Positions 36,049-44,334 are shown, counted from the first letter of the stretch. The stretch: 54,690 nt of DNA from an uncultured Prevotellaceae bacterium (GCA_902770195.1 CACXSA010000013.1:1-54690), one strand, 5' to 3'. Translations and numbers: made by a program. Notes: generated by a model from the sequence alone, not told the origin.

Positions 36049-37725
36049 TCACCAATGGAAGCGCAGGCCGATAGGCAGGGTGATGCTAAGAGGATGCTCT
36101 GTACGATAACTATTGAGGTTACTACCATCATTAAAGAAATATTGCAGGCTGGGCTCCATGTAGATACCAAGATGCGGGGTGAGATCATATTGAATGCCTA
36201 GACCTATAGACATAGACCACTGTATGGGAACATCGAGTGTGGATTCCTTGCTGAAGGTTGTGGTGTCGTTCGTGATATGGTTTACGCTCAGCGTGCTCCT
36301 TATGGGGAACTCTAACATCGCACCTGCTGAGGAATAGAGACTGAAGTGTGACTTATTGTACCATTTCCAACCAAATCGGAGTGGAATACCGATATAGCGC
36401 AGGCGTTGCTGCTCTTGAATGTGTGCCGATGTGCTTCCAGTCATAGTCACGGATTTCATTTGCGTATAACTGAGACCTGTTTCGATGGAGAGCCGGGAGG
36501 TAAGTTGTCGGCTCAAGGTTAGCTGGATATTAAAGGGCAATTCATGTGTGTGTTGTGCCACCATTTCGCCATGATTAATCATCGAGTTTTGTGCTGCAAT
36601 CTCCATCAGCGAACGAGTTTCTGTAGTGATCTCATCAGTAGGGAAAGCATTGTTCAGAGACCATGAGTAGTCAATCCAGTTGCTGAACGAATAGTTTGTT
36701 GGGATAAAGGTGTTGGAAGCGGAGGCAAAGCTCTGCTGGTTGATGTTGGTAGCTGCCATAAAGTTGTCGCGCCGTCCTGTTTGACCGCTATAGGCCAATT
36801 GGATATTCCAATCGGATGGCTTAGAAGGGCTTTCCTTTGTTAGATGAGGCTCGTATTCAGAGGCAGGAATCGGCTCATGTCGGAAAATGATTGTATCTCT
36901 CAGAGTCTCTTCCTTAATGGCTTGCGCTATCTCTTTCAAGGTGTCGATATGCTCCTCCATATATGGTATAGAGTCGGGTGAGATGACTGCTTCTGTTTGA
37001 TAGCGAATGGAATGGACAGAAGGCCTCTTGCTGATTGAAACATATACCGGTTTGTCGTGTGGGGTTTCAACAACTGGCTCTGGCTGAGTCTTCTTTTGCT
37101 TTGAATTGTAACTGACAGGTTTCAAATCCTTAACAGTGTCTGGTTCTTCTTTCTGCAGTAAATTCCAGATTGCCGTCGGGATGGCAATGAGAAGCAGAAT
37201 CAGCACCCACGATTGCTTAATCAGTATCTTAAGCATTCGTTTGGCATGGGATAGCTGAGAGGACGAGGTATGTGGAGCTATGCCTAACAGATGGCCGATC
37301 TCCTGATGTGACAATCCTTCGAATACAGACAAACGAAACACCTGCCGATAGCCTGCCGGCAATTGGGCAACGAGCTTTTGCAACTGCTCAAAGTCAGGCG
37401 TAATACCAGGATCGGTGGCACCTTGCTTGTCGATGCCCATCTGTTGGAGGGCTGCCTGCTCCTTATCCAAATGAATCTTATAATGATAGCCCACGTTGCG
37501 AACAATCGTTGCCATCCATGATCCCAACTTGTCATCATCCCGCAATTGGTTAAGCGAAGTCAGAATTATCACGAAAGCATCATGCAACAGGTCTTCTGCA
37601 ACATTGTTATCCTTTACGTATTGTCTGCAGATGTTGAGAAGTCTGGGGCGGTATTGTTCGTAGAGCAGATGCAAAGCCTCGCGCTCTCCGGCCTTGCATC
37701 TGACAATCAGCGTTTGACTATCCAT
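36049..37725 (-). CDS. ECF sigma factor fused to a membrane helix and C-terminal beta-barrel
   Basis: One uninterrupted frame of 558 residues, starting at the ATG at 37725. Residues 1-~85 carry sigma region 2 (LYEQYRPRLLNICRQYV, NNVAEDLLHDAFVIIL, SWMATIVRNVGYHYK). Residues ~110-165 carry region 4 with its helix-turn-helix (LPAGYRQVFRLSVFEGLSHQEIGHLLG is split around residues 123-148). A hydrophobic helix (173-190) follows, then a Pro/Lys/Glu-rich linker to ~300, and a C-terminal ~250 residues of alternating aromatic strands ending in GLRFHW, typical of outer-membrane barrels (terminal aromatic residue). Usually these parts are separate proteins in Bacteroidota. The chain could span cytoplasm, inner membrane, periplasm and outer membrane. 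It follows a lipoprotein gene by 5 bp. The barrel and its location are predictions. Confidence 0.85.
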   Translation of the reverse strand: MDSQTLIVRCKAGEREALHLLYEQYRPRLLNICRQYVKDNNVAEDLLHDAFVIILTSLNQLRDDDKLGSWMATIVRNVGYHYKIHLDKEQAALQQMGIDKQGATDPGITPDFEQLQKLVAQLPAGYRQVFRLSVFEGLSHQEIGHLLGIAPHTSSSQLSHAKRMLKILIKQSWVLILLLIAIPTAIWNLLQKEEPDTVKDLKPVSYNSKQKKTQPEPVVETPHDKPVYVSISKRPSVHSIRYQTEAVISPDSIPYMEEHIDTLKEIAQAIKEETLRDTIIFRHEPIPASEYEPHLTKESPSKPSDWNIQLAYSGQTGRRDNFMAATNINQQSFASASNTFIPTNYSFSNWIDYSWSLNNAFPTDEITTETRSLMEIAAQNSMINHGEMVAQHTHELPFNIQLTLSRQLTSRLSIETGLSYTQMKSVTMTGSTSAHIQEQQRLRYIGIPLRFGWKWYNKSHFSLYSSAGAMLEFPIRSTLSVNHITNDTTTFSKESTLDVPIQWSMSIGLGIQYDLTPHLGIYMEPSLQYFFNDGSNLNSYRTEHPLSITLPIGLRFHW

Positions 37726-37730
37726 AGGGG

Positions 37731-39053
37731 TCAGTCTTCCCTTTGATACGTATCCCAACCCTCCATTTCGAGGGTGTTACCATTTAATTTTGCCTTGATG
37801 GTCACTCCTTGAGGCACTATCGTGGGGTCGAAGGCTATGTCCACGATACTCTTACCAAAACCTTCGTCAATGGTAAAGCCGGTGTTGTATTTGTAGATGG
37901 TCAGTTCGGCATTCGAGCCCTGATAGGTGACGGTATAGGCGAAAGGCTCGCTGAATTGTCCGTTCAGGAGTCTGTAGCCTGTATTGTCGGAACGGAATAC
38001 CCAGGTAAAAGTACCTGATGCTTCAATCTCGTCACTCTTGAATTCTCCTGACCATCTGCCTACGATAGGACTATTGTCGTCTCTACCCGGATTGCCATAT
38101 TTCTGGCCTGCATTGACGCTAAGTGATTCATAGCTGTCTTGCGTTTGCTTGAACCAAGGGTAGTTGACAAAGTACAGCCCTCTGTAGAGTGTCTGCATAT
38201 TGTCGTAAAAACGTCCCAGATACTCGATGGCATCACCAGCGGCGAAGTAGCATTTGTAATAGTATCCATGATAGCCGTACTGCTCTCCGCCATGATAGTC
38301 GGTCAGCACGTAGTTGAAGGGGTCGAGGGCCACCTCGTTGGTGCCATCTTTGTATGTCTTGATGGTTCGCAGATAGCCTGTGCCGTCATCGTTGAAGGCC
38401 ATGACCTCAGTGATGCTGAAAGGCAGGTTGGGATAGAGGGCGACAGTAGCTTGCTGCCCGTCGTGCGTCAGATGCTGCCAGTCGGTTTGCCAGTAGCCAA
38501 CGAGATAATTAGGTGCTCCTTCGGCATTCTTCACTGGTTCTGTTGTAAGGACGAGGATACAGCTGATGTCAGTGGCCTTGCTCATAAACGACTCAAAATC
38601 CGCCTGGCTCTGGAAATTGTGGCGTTCACCTTCGCTATTATAGATGTTGAACATTGCGCTGGAAACTATACTGTAGATGTCATAATAATATTCGCCTTTG
38701 TACTCCATTCTGCATACTCTGGAACCCGTACCCATAATGAGTAATCCCTGAATAGCTGATGGTAGCTGCTCTACATAGACATGATTGACAGGAATCTTCT
38801 TGCTATTGAATGTGGCTGACTCAAACTGTTCGGTAATGTCTACGACTTGCAGTTTCAGACCATTCCTCTCGAACAGCTTGACGACAATACCATAGCTGTC
38901 ACTAACCCCACTCTTCCTGGTCAGTCCCATTAATTCTCCATAAACGTCCTGAACATAGTCAGAAGGCTCCTCGTCATTCGAAGAGCATCCTGCTAAGTTG
39001 ACAACTCCTGACAATATAAGCGCCAGCATCCATAAAATACTTTGTTTCTTCAT
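37731..39053 (-). CDS. Lipoprotein with two lipocalin-like domains
   Basis: A 440-residue lipoprotein; the leader ends in the lipobox NLAGC, so Cys24 or so would be lipidated. Two related beta segments stand out: LVGYWQTDWQHL ... FNDDGTGYLRTI and IVGRWSGEFKSD ... FRSDNTGYRLLN, the pattern of Bacteroidota lipocalin-like domains that may bind small hydrophobic or sugar ligands. I start at the ATG at 39053 because MKKQSILWML opens a normal signal peptide. Its TGA is 5 bp from the start of the sigma-barrel fusion, so the two form an operon behind a -7 element at 39075. A sensory or surface-stress link between them is inference. Confidence 0.82.
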   Translation of the reverse strand: MKKQSILWMLALILSGVVNLAGCSSNDEEPSDYVQDVYGELMGLTRKSGVSDSYGIVVKLFERNGLKLQVVDITEQFESATFNSKKIPVNHVYVEQLPSAIQGLLIMGTGSRVCRMEYKGEYYYDIYSIVSSAMFNIYNSEGERHNFQSQADFESFMSKATDISCILVLTTEPVKNAEGAPNYLVGYWQTDWQHLTHDGQQATVALYPNLPFSITEVMAFNDDGTGYLRTIKTYKDGTNEVALDPFNYVLTDYHGGEQYGYHGYYYKCYFAAGDAIEYLGRFYDNMQTLYRGLYFVNYPWFKQTQDSYESLSVNAGQKYGNPGRDDNSPIVGRWSGEFKSDEIEASGTFTWVFRSDNTGYRLLNGQFSEPFAYTVTYQGSNAELTIYKYNTGFTIDEGFGKSIVDIAFDPTIVPQGVTIKAKLNGNTLEMEGWDTYQRED

Positions 39054-39074
39054 AAACCAAATTATTATGTATTG

Positions 39075-39082
39075 CAAATTTA
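39075..39082 (-). promoter_or_regulatory. -7 promoter element of the lipoprotein/sigma-barrel operon
   Basis: TAAATTTG on the minus strand, about 21 bp upstream of the lipoprotein start. Whether the fused sigma factor reads this or a divergent promoter is not evident. Confidence 0.5.
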
Positions 39083-39234
39083 ATTCTTTTTCTTATATAG
39101 TGTATCCAAAAGTAGAAAGACTGCATGGTACTGTCCGAATTTATAATTTCTTAACACCAGAGAAGTTGTAAGTGGAACAAAATCTGTTCTAATCTCCCTC
39201 CCCCAAAACTAACCTTGAGAATGGTTACAGCAAT

Positions 39235-39256
39235 AGGGGGTAGCCTAATACCCCCT
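39235..39256. terminator. Perfect hairpin in intergenic remnant region
   Basis: AGGGGGTA and TACCCCCT pair around a 6-nt loop. There is no long T run. It lies in the 39054-39681 stretch, which otherwise holds only remnants and repeats. Confidence 0.5.
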
Positions 39257-39402
39257 TATGACCCCAATGCCGCAATGGGAGTTGCCGCACACCAAGGTTG
39301 AGCAAGCTCATCGGACAGTAGGCTTGCAGTATAAGGATTTCCATATCTGTGTTAAAAACCAAGAACTAATTTTCAGCGCAGTATCATTTGTTTGTTTTGA
39401 TA

Positions 39403-39410
39403 TACCTTTG
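39403..39410 (+). promoter_or_regulatory. -7 element of a decayed small gene
   Basis: TACCTTTG stands 29 bp before an ATG that opens a 31-codon remnant. The spacing is normal for an intact promoter. Confidence 0.45.
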
Positions 39411-39439
39411 CCCGCAAATTCACAAAAACAAAATAGACT

Positions 39440-39535
39440 ATGGAGGTTATATCAATAGAGCGCAGTACCTTCCCCTCCTTGCCTTTATTTCAGGCCGAAT
39501 TCTTGCTTTGGCAAGCGTTTCTTAGAAACGATTAG
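39440..39535 (+). pseudogene. Truncated start of an HTH/excisionase-type gene
   Basis: The frame opens with MEVISIERSTF, which resembles the N-terminus of small helix-turn-helix (excisionase-like) proteins found on Bacteroidota mobile elements. After about 11 codons it runs into repeat element A and ends at a TAG after 31 codons. A promoter -7 element and an AT-rich leader are still present upstream. I read this as the stump of a mobile-element gene cut off by the repeat. The family call rests on a short motif only. Confidence 0.4.
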
Positions 39536-39590
39536 CGTTAATCTTCCAAAATCGCTTCGCTTTTACAAGCTTTTTTCGTAACATTGACTA
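39485..39590 (+). repeat. Repeat element A: triple-hairpin promoter repeat
   Basis: A 63-bp core (39497-39559) is identical to the inverse strand at 48666-48728, and similarity extends on both sides. The core has three successive hairpins: CTTGC-TTTG-GCAAG, CGTTTCT-T-AGAAACG and GATTA-GCGT-TAATC. It ends in TTTTTTCGTAACATTG, where the -7 element is changed (ATTG for TTTG). Confidence 0.92.
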
Positions 39591-39594
39591 TCGT

Positions 39595-39663
39595 CGAACT
39601 TACTCCGTCTCGGCAAAAAAAGAATAAATTCTTTTGTTTTGCTCTCGTTTTTTCGTAACTTTG
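39595..39663 (+). repeat. Repeat element C with the promoter of the MIP18-type gene
   Basis: A 53-bp block (39595-39647) is identical to the inverse strand at 46160-46212 next to folP. It contains the palindrome AAAGAATAAATTCTTT. Its end supplies a full promoter: TTTTG (39632-39636), 19 bp, TAACTTTG (39656-39663), in front of the gene at 39682. Confidence 0.92.
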
Positions 39664-39681
39664 CCACGAAAAAGAAAGAAG

Positions 39682-40002
39682 ATGACACAAGAAGAAAAAA
39701 CAAAACTGGAGGAACGAATCGTAGATGTCCTGAAAACGGTCTATGACCCAGAGATACCTGTCAACATCTATGATCTCGGTATGATCTACAAGATTGACGT
39801 ACAAGAGGATGGTAGCGTAGATATGGATATGACTTTCACGGCTCCCAACTGTCCTGCTGCCGACTTCATTCTGGAAGATGTGCGCACGAAAGTGGAAAGT
39901 GTAGAGGGCATCACGACTGCCAATGTCAACTTGGTATTTGAGCCTGCGTGGGACCAAAGCATGATGAGTGAAGAAGCAAGGATTGAACTGGGGTTTGATT
40001 AG
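39682..40002 (+). CDS. MIP18/DUF59 family iron-sulfur assembly protein (SufT-like)
   Basis: A 106-residue single-domain protein. DPEIPVNIYDLGMIY near the N-terminus and APNCPAADFI with its conserved cysteine are the DUF59 signatures; members help insert iron-sulfur clusters into client proteins. No suf or isc gene is adjacent, so the clients are unknown. The ATG at 39682 follows the repeat-borne promoter by 18 bp. A short GAGAGTT period-7 run fills the gap to lpxH. Confidence 0.9.
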   Translation: MTQEEKTKLEERIVDVLKTVYDPEIPVNIYDLGMIYKIDVQEDGSVDMDMTFTAPNCPAADFILEDVRTKVESVEGITTANVNLVFEPAWDQSMMSEEARIELGFD

Positions 40003-40032
40003 TGGAGAGTTGAGAGTTGAGAGTGTAGAGTT
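40003..40032 (+). repeat. GAGAGTT heptamer array, ~4 units
   Basis: GAGAGTT, GAGAGTT, GAGAGTG, TAGAGTT in 7-bp phase directly after the stop codon of the MIP18-type gene; TGA occurs at the unit junctions. Confidence 0.75.
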
Positions 40033-40818
40033 ATGAAGAACATATATTTCCTTTCCGATGCCCACCTTGGATCGCTGGCTATTCCGCACCAACGTATGCA
40101 GGAGCGCCGGTTGGTGCGTTTCCTGGATAGTATCAAGGAGAAGGCCGGTGCCATTTATCTGTTGGGCGACATGTTCGATTTTTGGTACGAATATAAATAC
40201 GTTGTCCCCAAGGGATTTACCCGCTTTCTGGGTAAGTTGTCGGAACTGACGGACCTGGGTGTAGAGGTGCATTATTTTACTGGCAATCATGACATCTGGG
40301 CATACGACTATCTGGAAAAGGAGTGTGGTGTTATTCTCCATAAGAAGCCCGAGACCACAGAGATTTACGGTCATGAGTTCTTCCTGGCCCACGGCGATGG
40401 CATGGGTGATCCTAACAAGTCGTTCAAACTGATCAGAGCCATTTTTCATAATCCTTTTTGCCAGTGGGCATTTTCCAATATTCATCCGCGTTGGGGATTA
40501 GGCTTTGGACTGACGTGGGCAAAGCATAGCTATATCAAGCACAAGGAGAGCGACGAGCCCACCTATATGGGTGAAGACCGTGAGCACTTGGTTCTCTTTG
40601 CCAAGGAGTACATCCAGTCACACCCCAATATCGACTATTTCATTTTTGGTCATCGCCATATTGAGTTAGACATGAAGTTGTCACGTCCCTCAGCAGGTGA
40701 AGGGCACAAAGCGCGTCTGATGATTCTAGGCGACTGGATCAGCCAGTTTACTTATGCCGTATATGATGGCGAGCACATGTTCCTGGAGGAATATGTGGAA
40801 GGCGAGAGTCAGCCGTAG
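40033..40818 (+). CDS. lpxH: UDP-2,3-diacylglucosamine diphosphatase
   Basis: A 261-residue calcineurin-type phosphoesterase of lipid A synthesis that splits UDP-2,3-diacylglucosamine to lipid X and UMP. Metal ligands are seen in SDAHLGS, LGDMFDFW, TGNHDIW, AHGDGMG and the C-terminal FGHRHIE. It is a peripheral inner-membrane protein. A related LpxG/YbbF-type paralogue cannot be excluded, but the length and motifs fit LpxH. The stop is followed by GGGAAAA/GTGAAAA/ATGAAAA heptamers (40823-40869). Confidence 0.88.
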   Translation: MKNIYFLSDAHLGSLAIPHQRMQERRLVRFLDSIKEKAGAIYLLGDMFDFWYEYKYVVPKGFTRFLGKLSELTDLGVEVHYFTGNHDIWAYDYLEKECGVILHKKPETTEIYGHEFFLAHGDGMGDPNKSFKLIRAIFHNPFCQWAFSNIHPRWGLGFGLTWAKHSYIKHKESDEPTYMGEDREHLVLFAKEYIQSHPNIDYFIFGHRHIELDMKLSRPSAGEGHKARLMILGDWISQFTYAVYDGEHMFLEEYVEGESQP

Positions 40819-40822
40819 GAAA

Positions 40823-40869
40823 GGGAAAAGGGAAAAGTGAAAAGTGAAAAATGAAAAATGAAAAGTAAA
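40823..40869 (+). repeat. GRGAAAA/ATGAAAA heptamer array
   Basis: About six units (GGGAAAA, GTGAAAA, ATGAAAA) in period 7 fill the gap between lpxH and kdgK. Confidence 0.8.
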
Positions 40870-40871
40870 GG

Positions 40872-41930
40872 ATGGGAAAAAAGATTGTTACATTTGGCGA
40901 GTTGCTGCTGAGGTTTTCAAAACCAGGACAGCTACGACTGACACAGGGCGACCTGTTTATGAGTAAATATGGTGGCAGCGAGGCTAACGTAGCTGTATCG
41001 TTGGCTTATCAAGGCGAGGACGTGACCTATATCACCCGCCTGCCTGGCACACCAGTGGGATATGCGGGTGCCATGAGTCTGTCACAGTATGGAGTGGATA
41101 CCAGTCAGATATTGTATGGTGGAAAACGCATTGGCACCTATTATTTCGAGCCTGCTGCCGGAATGCGGGCTCCCAAGGTGATATACGACCGCGACGGTTC
41201 GGCATATTACGACCTGCAGCCGGGCATGATTCCCTGGCGCGAGATACTGAAAGGCTGTTCCTATTTCCATGTGTCCGGCATTACAGCGGCCATCTCGTCG
41301 AAGGCTTCAGAGGCTACCTTTGAGGCATTGGACATTGCTGACGAGTTGGGTGTCACCATTTGTTTTGACATCAACTATCGTAAGAATCTATGGAAATATG
41401 AGGGTGCAGAGCCTCGCAAGACGTTGAGCAAGATGCTGTCACGATGTGACATGATGTTTGGTGATGCCGTAGAGTTCGAATGGTTGTCACAACATCCACA
41501 GCCTCCTTTTACTGCCTTAGACTCCTCTTTCCAAATGCAGATGAAGGAGTATGGCGAATGGTTTGACGACCTGCATGCCAAGTACCCACGCATCAAACAC
41601 TGGATGATGGGAATGCGCAACGAGATATCGTCGAAACACCACACGCTGACAGCCCTGCTCTGGACGGAAGGCAAGTTGTTGCAGGCACCCATCATGGATA
41701 TTCCCGATGTGATAGACCCCGTTGGTGTGGGCGATGCTTTCATGGGTGGCTGGCTACATGCCATCAACCTATTTCCTGATGACAGACAGAAGCAGCTGAA
41801 CTACTCGCTTGCTGCTGCCACCTTGAAGAACTCCATACCTGGTGACTTCAACCTATCTACGGAAGATGAGATTCTGGATTTGCTGGAGCGACGCCACCAT
41901 CAAGGAACCATTTACAAGACCTACGAATAA
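40872..41930 (+). CDS. kdgK: PfkB-family sugar kinase, probable 2-keto-3-deoxygluconate kinase
   Basis: A 352-residue ribokinase-fold enzyme. The N-terminal GELLLRFSKPGQLRLTQGD and KYGGSEANVAVSLA and the catalytic DPVGVGDAFMGGWLHA (Asp as general base) are typical of KDG kinases, which phosphorylate 2-keto-3-deoxygluconate in uronate breakdown. The partner aldolase (kdgA/eda), usually adjacent in Bacteroidota, is not here, so the substrate is a family inference. A hairpin terminator follows the gene. Confidence 0.82.
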   Translation: MGKKIVTFGELLLRFSKPGQLRLTQGDLFMSKYGGSEANVAVSLAYQGEDVTYITRLPGTPVGYAGAMSLSQYGVDTSQILYGGKRIGTYYFEPAAGMRAPKVIYDRDGSAYYDLQPGMIPWREILKGCSYFHVSGITAAISSKASEATFEALDIADELGVTICFDINYRKNLWKYEGAEPRKTLSKMLSRCDMMFGDAVEFEWLSQHPQPPFTALDSSFQMQMKEYGEWFDDLHAKYPRIKHWMMGMRNEISSKHHTLTALLWTEGKLLQAPIMDIPDVIDPVGVGDAFMGGWLHAINLFPDDRQKQLNYSLAAATLKNSIPGDFNLSTEDEILDLLERRHHQGTIYKTYE

Positions 41931-41938
41931 CGAATAAT

Positions 41939-41969
41939 AACAATCCCCACCAAGTTGGCGGGGATTGTT
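41939..41969. terminator. Bidirectional terminator between kdgK and ackA
   Basis: AACAATCCCC...GGGGATTGTT forms a stem of 10 to 13 bp, followed by TCTTTATTGT on the plus strand. It lies between two convergent genes. Confidence 0.85.
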
Positions 41970-41991
41970 CTTTATTGTATGTAATGACTGA

Positions 41992-43182
41992 TTACAGCAG
42001 ATTCATGGTATCGGTAGCAATCATCAGCTCCTCGTCGGTGGGGATAACTACAACCTTTACCTTTGAGTCGTCAGCTGAGATGACACACTCCTCTCCACGC
42101 TTGTTGTTCTTCGACTCGTCGAACTTAACGCCAAGGAACTCAAGACCCTTGCAGACCTCAGAGCGCATAGAGAGCTGGTTCTCACCAACACCAGCGGTGA
42201 AGACAATCACGTCAACGCCACCCATAGCAGCAGCGTAGGCACCGATATACTTCTTAATGCGATAGAAGTACATATCCTGAGCCAGCTGGGCACGCTTGTC
42301 ACCAGCCTTTGCAGCACTCTCTACGTCACGCATATCGCTGGAACCACCCGTGATACCAGCAACACCGCTCTTCTTGTTCAGGAGGTCAGACATACCGTCG
42401 GCATCCAGACCCAGCTTCTTCTGCAGGAAGGTAACAGCACCACCGTCAATATCACCAGAACGAGTACCCATAACGAGACCCTCCAGTGGGGTAAGACCCA
42501 TTGAGGTATCTACGCACTTGCCATCAACCACAGCAGCCACCGAGCCACCATTGCCGATGTGGCAGGTAATCATCTTGGTACCTTCTGCCTTCATGCCCAG
42601 GAATTCCAGAGCACGGGCACTGACATAGCGGTGAGAGGTTCCGTGGAAGCCATAGCGACGAACGGCATACTTCTCGTAGAGCTCGTAAGGAATAGCGTAC
42701 ATATAAGCCTTAGCAGGCATCGTCTGGTGGAAGGCTGTGTCGAACACACCTACCTGAGGCAGTCCTGGCATCAGCTCCTTCACGGCATTCACGCCCTTCA
42801 GGTTGGCAGGGTTATGCAATGGAGCGAGGTCAGAGCACTCCTCGAAGGCCTTCAACACCTCGTCAGTCAATACCACCGACTGGTTGAATTTCTCACCACC
42901 ATGCACCATACGGTGACCTACTGCATCAATCTCATCAAGCGACTTGATAACACCAATCTCCGGGTCGGTAAGCAGCGAGAAGATAAACTTCACACCCTCT
43001 GTGTGCTCAGGGATGTCGTGCATAATCTGCTTCTTCTCACCATTAGCCAGCTTCACCTTTACGAAAGCGCCGTCCAAGCCTACACGCTCAGCACCACCAC
43101 TGGTCATCACACTCTTGTCGTCCATGTTGTACAAAGCGTACTTGATAGAGGACGAACCACAGTTTAAAACTAATATCTTCAT
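41992..43182 (-). CDS. ackA: Acetate kinase
   Basis: A 396-residue ASKHA-family kinase that makes acetate and ATP from acetyl phosphate and ADP. The opening VLNCGSSSIKYALY, the RYGFHGTSHRYVSARAL block, ITCHIGNGGSVAAVVDGK and DTSMGLTPLEGLVMGTRSG are diagnostic. Together with the upstream pta it forms the acetate overflow route that yields substrate-level ATP. The two are separated by 141 bp with inverted GC-rich repeats. Confidence 0.97.
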   Translation of the reverse strand: MKILVLNCGSSSIKYALYNMDDKSVMTSGGAERVGLDGAFVKVKLANGEKKQIMHDIPEHTEGVKFIFSLLTDPEIGVIKSLDEIDAVGHRMVHGGEKFNQSVVLTDEVLKAFEECSDLAPLHNPANLKGVNAVKELMPGLPQVGVFDTAFHQTMPAKAYMYAIPYELYEKYAVRRYGFHGTSHRYVSARALEFLGMKAEGTKMITCHIGNGGSVAAVVDGKCVDTSMGLTPLEGLVMGTRSGDIDGGAVTFLQKKLGLDADGMSDLLNKKSGVAGITGGSSDMRDVESAAKAGDKRAQLAQDMYFYRIKKYIGAYAAAMGGVDVIVFTAGVGENQLSMRSEVCKGLEFLGVKFDESKNNKRGEECVISADDSKVKVVVIPTDEELMIATDTMNLL

Positions 43183-43188
43183 AACGAC

Positions 43189-43325
43189 AGACCCCCTCCC
43201 AGCCTCCCCCTATATGGGGAGGAGTAATTACCCAAGGGAGTTATAGGGGCATTTTTAAATAATTATTAATACGTTTATTCTGCTATCTCCTCCCCTCCAT
43301 AAAGGGAGGGGATGGGGGTGGGTCT
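43189..43325. repeat. Inverted pair of C/G-rich hairpin repeats between pta and ackA
   Basis: The left arm (43189-43224) contains CCTCCCCCTATATGGGGAGG. The right arm (43287-43325) contains CCCCTCCATAAAGGGAGGGG and, on the inverse strand, begins with the same AGACCCxCxCCC run as the left arm. Each arm is itself a hairpin, and the two are inverse copies about 60 bp apart. A shorter relative (CCCCTC-TCATG-GAGGGG) lies at 45282-45298. Confidence 0.85.
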
Positions 43326-44334
43326 ATTTTTTTGCATCCATAGCCTGACATGCTGTGATAGCCACCATGTAGTAGATATCCTCTACGGAGCAACCACGAG
43401 AGAGGTCGTTTACAGGACGAGCAATACCCTGAAGGATAGGACCGATGGCAACGGCATCACCCAGACGCTGAACGAGCTTATAACCGATGTTACCTACTTC
43501 CAAGTTGGGGAATACGAGCACGTTAGCCTTACCTGCAATGTCAGAACCAGGAGCCTTCTTGGCACCTACAGAGGGCACCAATGCAGCATCTGCCTGCAAC
43601 TCGCCGTCAATCTTCAGACTAGGGTCAAGTTCCTTAGCCAACTTGGTAGCCTCTACCACCTTGTCAACAACCTCGTGCTTGGCAGAACCCTTGGTAGAGA
43701 AGCTCAGCATAGCCACGCGGGGATCAGCAAAACCAGCTACCGACTTAGCGGTCTGTGCCGTGCAGACGGCAATCTGTGAGAGCTGTGCAGCATCTGGCAT
43801 AGGTGTTACGGCTACGTCGCCCACTACGAGTACGCCATCCTCGCCATACTGCTTCTCCTTCGAGATGAGCAGCATACCACCACTCACGCAGGTGATGCCG
43901 GGAGCACACTTGATAATCTGGAGAGCTGGACGCAGGGTATCTCCCGTTGTTGAGAGAGCTCCGGAAATCTGTCCGTCAGCACCTTCAGTCTTGATAATCA
44001 TGCAACCCAGATAGAGTGGGTTCTTCACCAGTTTACGAGCCTCCTCGATGGTCATTCCCTTCGACTTACGGAGCTCTGCCAGCTTCTCAGCATATTCCTC
44101 GCTCTTCTCGCAGTTCTCTGGGTCAATCAGGGTAGCCTTGTCGATGTGTGTCAAGCCCTTTTCCTTAGCGAGGGCGTGCACCTTGTCAGGATTACCAATC
44201 AGAATGATGTTTGCAATGTCGTCAGCCAATACACGGTCGGCTGCACAGAGAGTTCTCTCCTCCTCGGCCTCGGGGAGCACAATGCGCTGCTTGTTTGCCT
44301 TAGCACGCGCTACGATTTGACTTAATAAATCCAT
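43324..44334 (-). CDS. pta: Phosphate acetyltransferase
   Basis: A 336-residue enzyme of the short Pta type that exchanges acetyl-CoA and acetyl phosphate. MDLLSQIVARAKANKQRIVLPE opens the fold (given here as its first and last parts), ALSTTGDTLRPALQIIK and FPNLEVGNIGYKLVQRLG are conserved. It stands upstream of ackA on the same strand with its own -7 promoter. It lacks the N-terminal regulatory domain of the long Pta form. Confidence 0.96.
   Translation of the reverse strand: MDLLSQIVARAKANKQRIVLPEAEEERTLCAADRVLADDIANIILIGNPDKVHALAKEKGLTHIDKATLIDPENCEKSEEYAEKLAELRKSKGMTIEEARKLVKNPLYLGCMIIKTEGADGQISGALSTTGDTLRPALQIIKCAPGITCVSGGMLLISKEKQYGEDGVLVVGDVAVTPMPDAAQLSQIAVCTAQTAKSVAGFADPRVAMLSFSTKGSAKHEVVDKVVEATKLAKELDPSLKIDGELQADAALVPSVGAKKAPGSDIAGKANVLVFPNLEVGNIGYKLVQRLGDAVAIGPILQGIARPVNDLSRGCSVEDIYYMVAITACQAMDAKK

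Noticed and set aside
39538..40485. Minus-strand ORF of 315 codons
   Set aside because: It is a shadow of the MIP18-type and lpxH genes and of repeat C.
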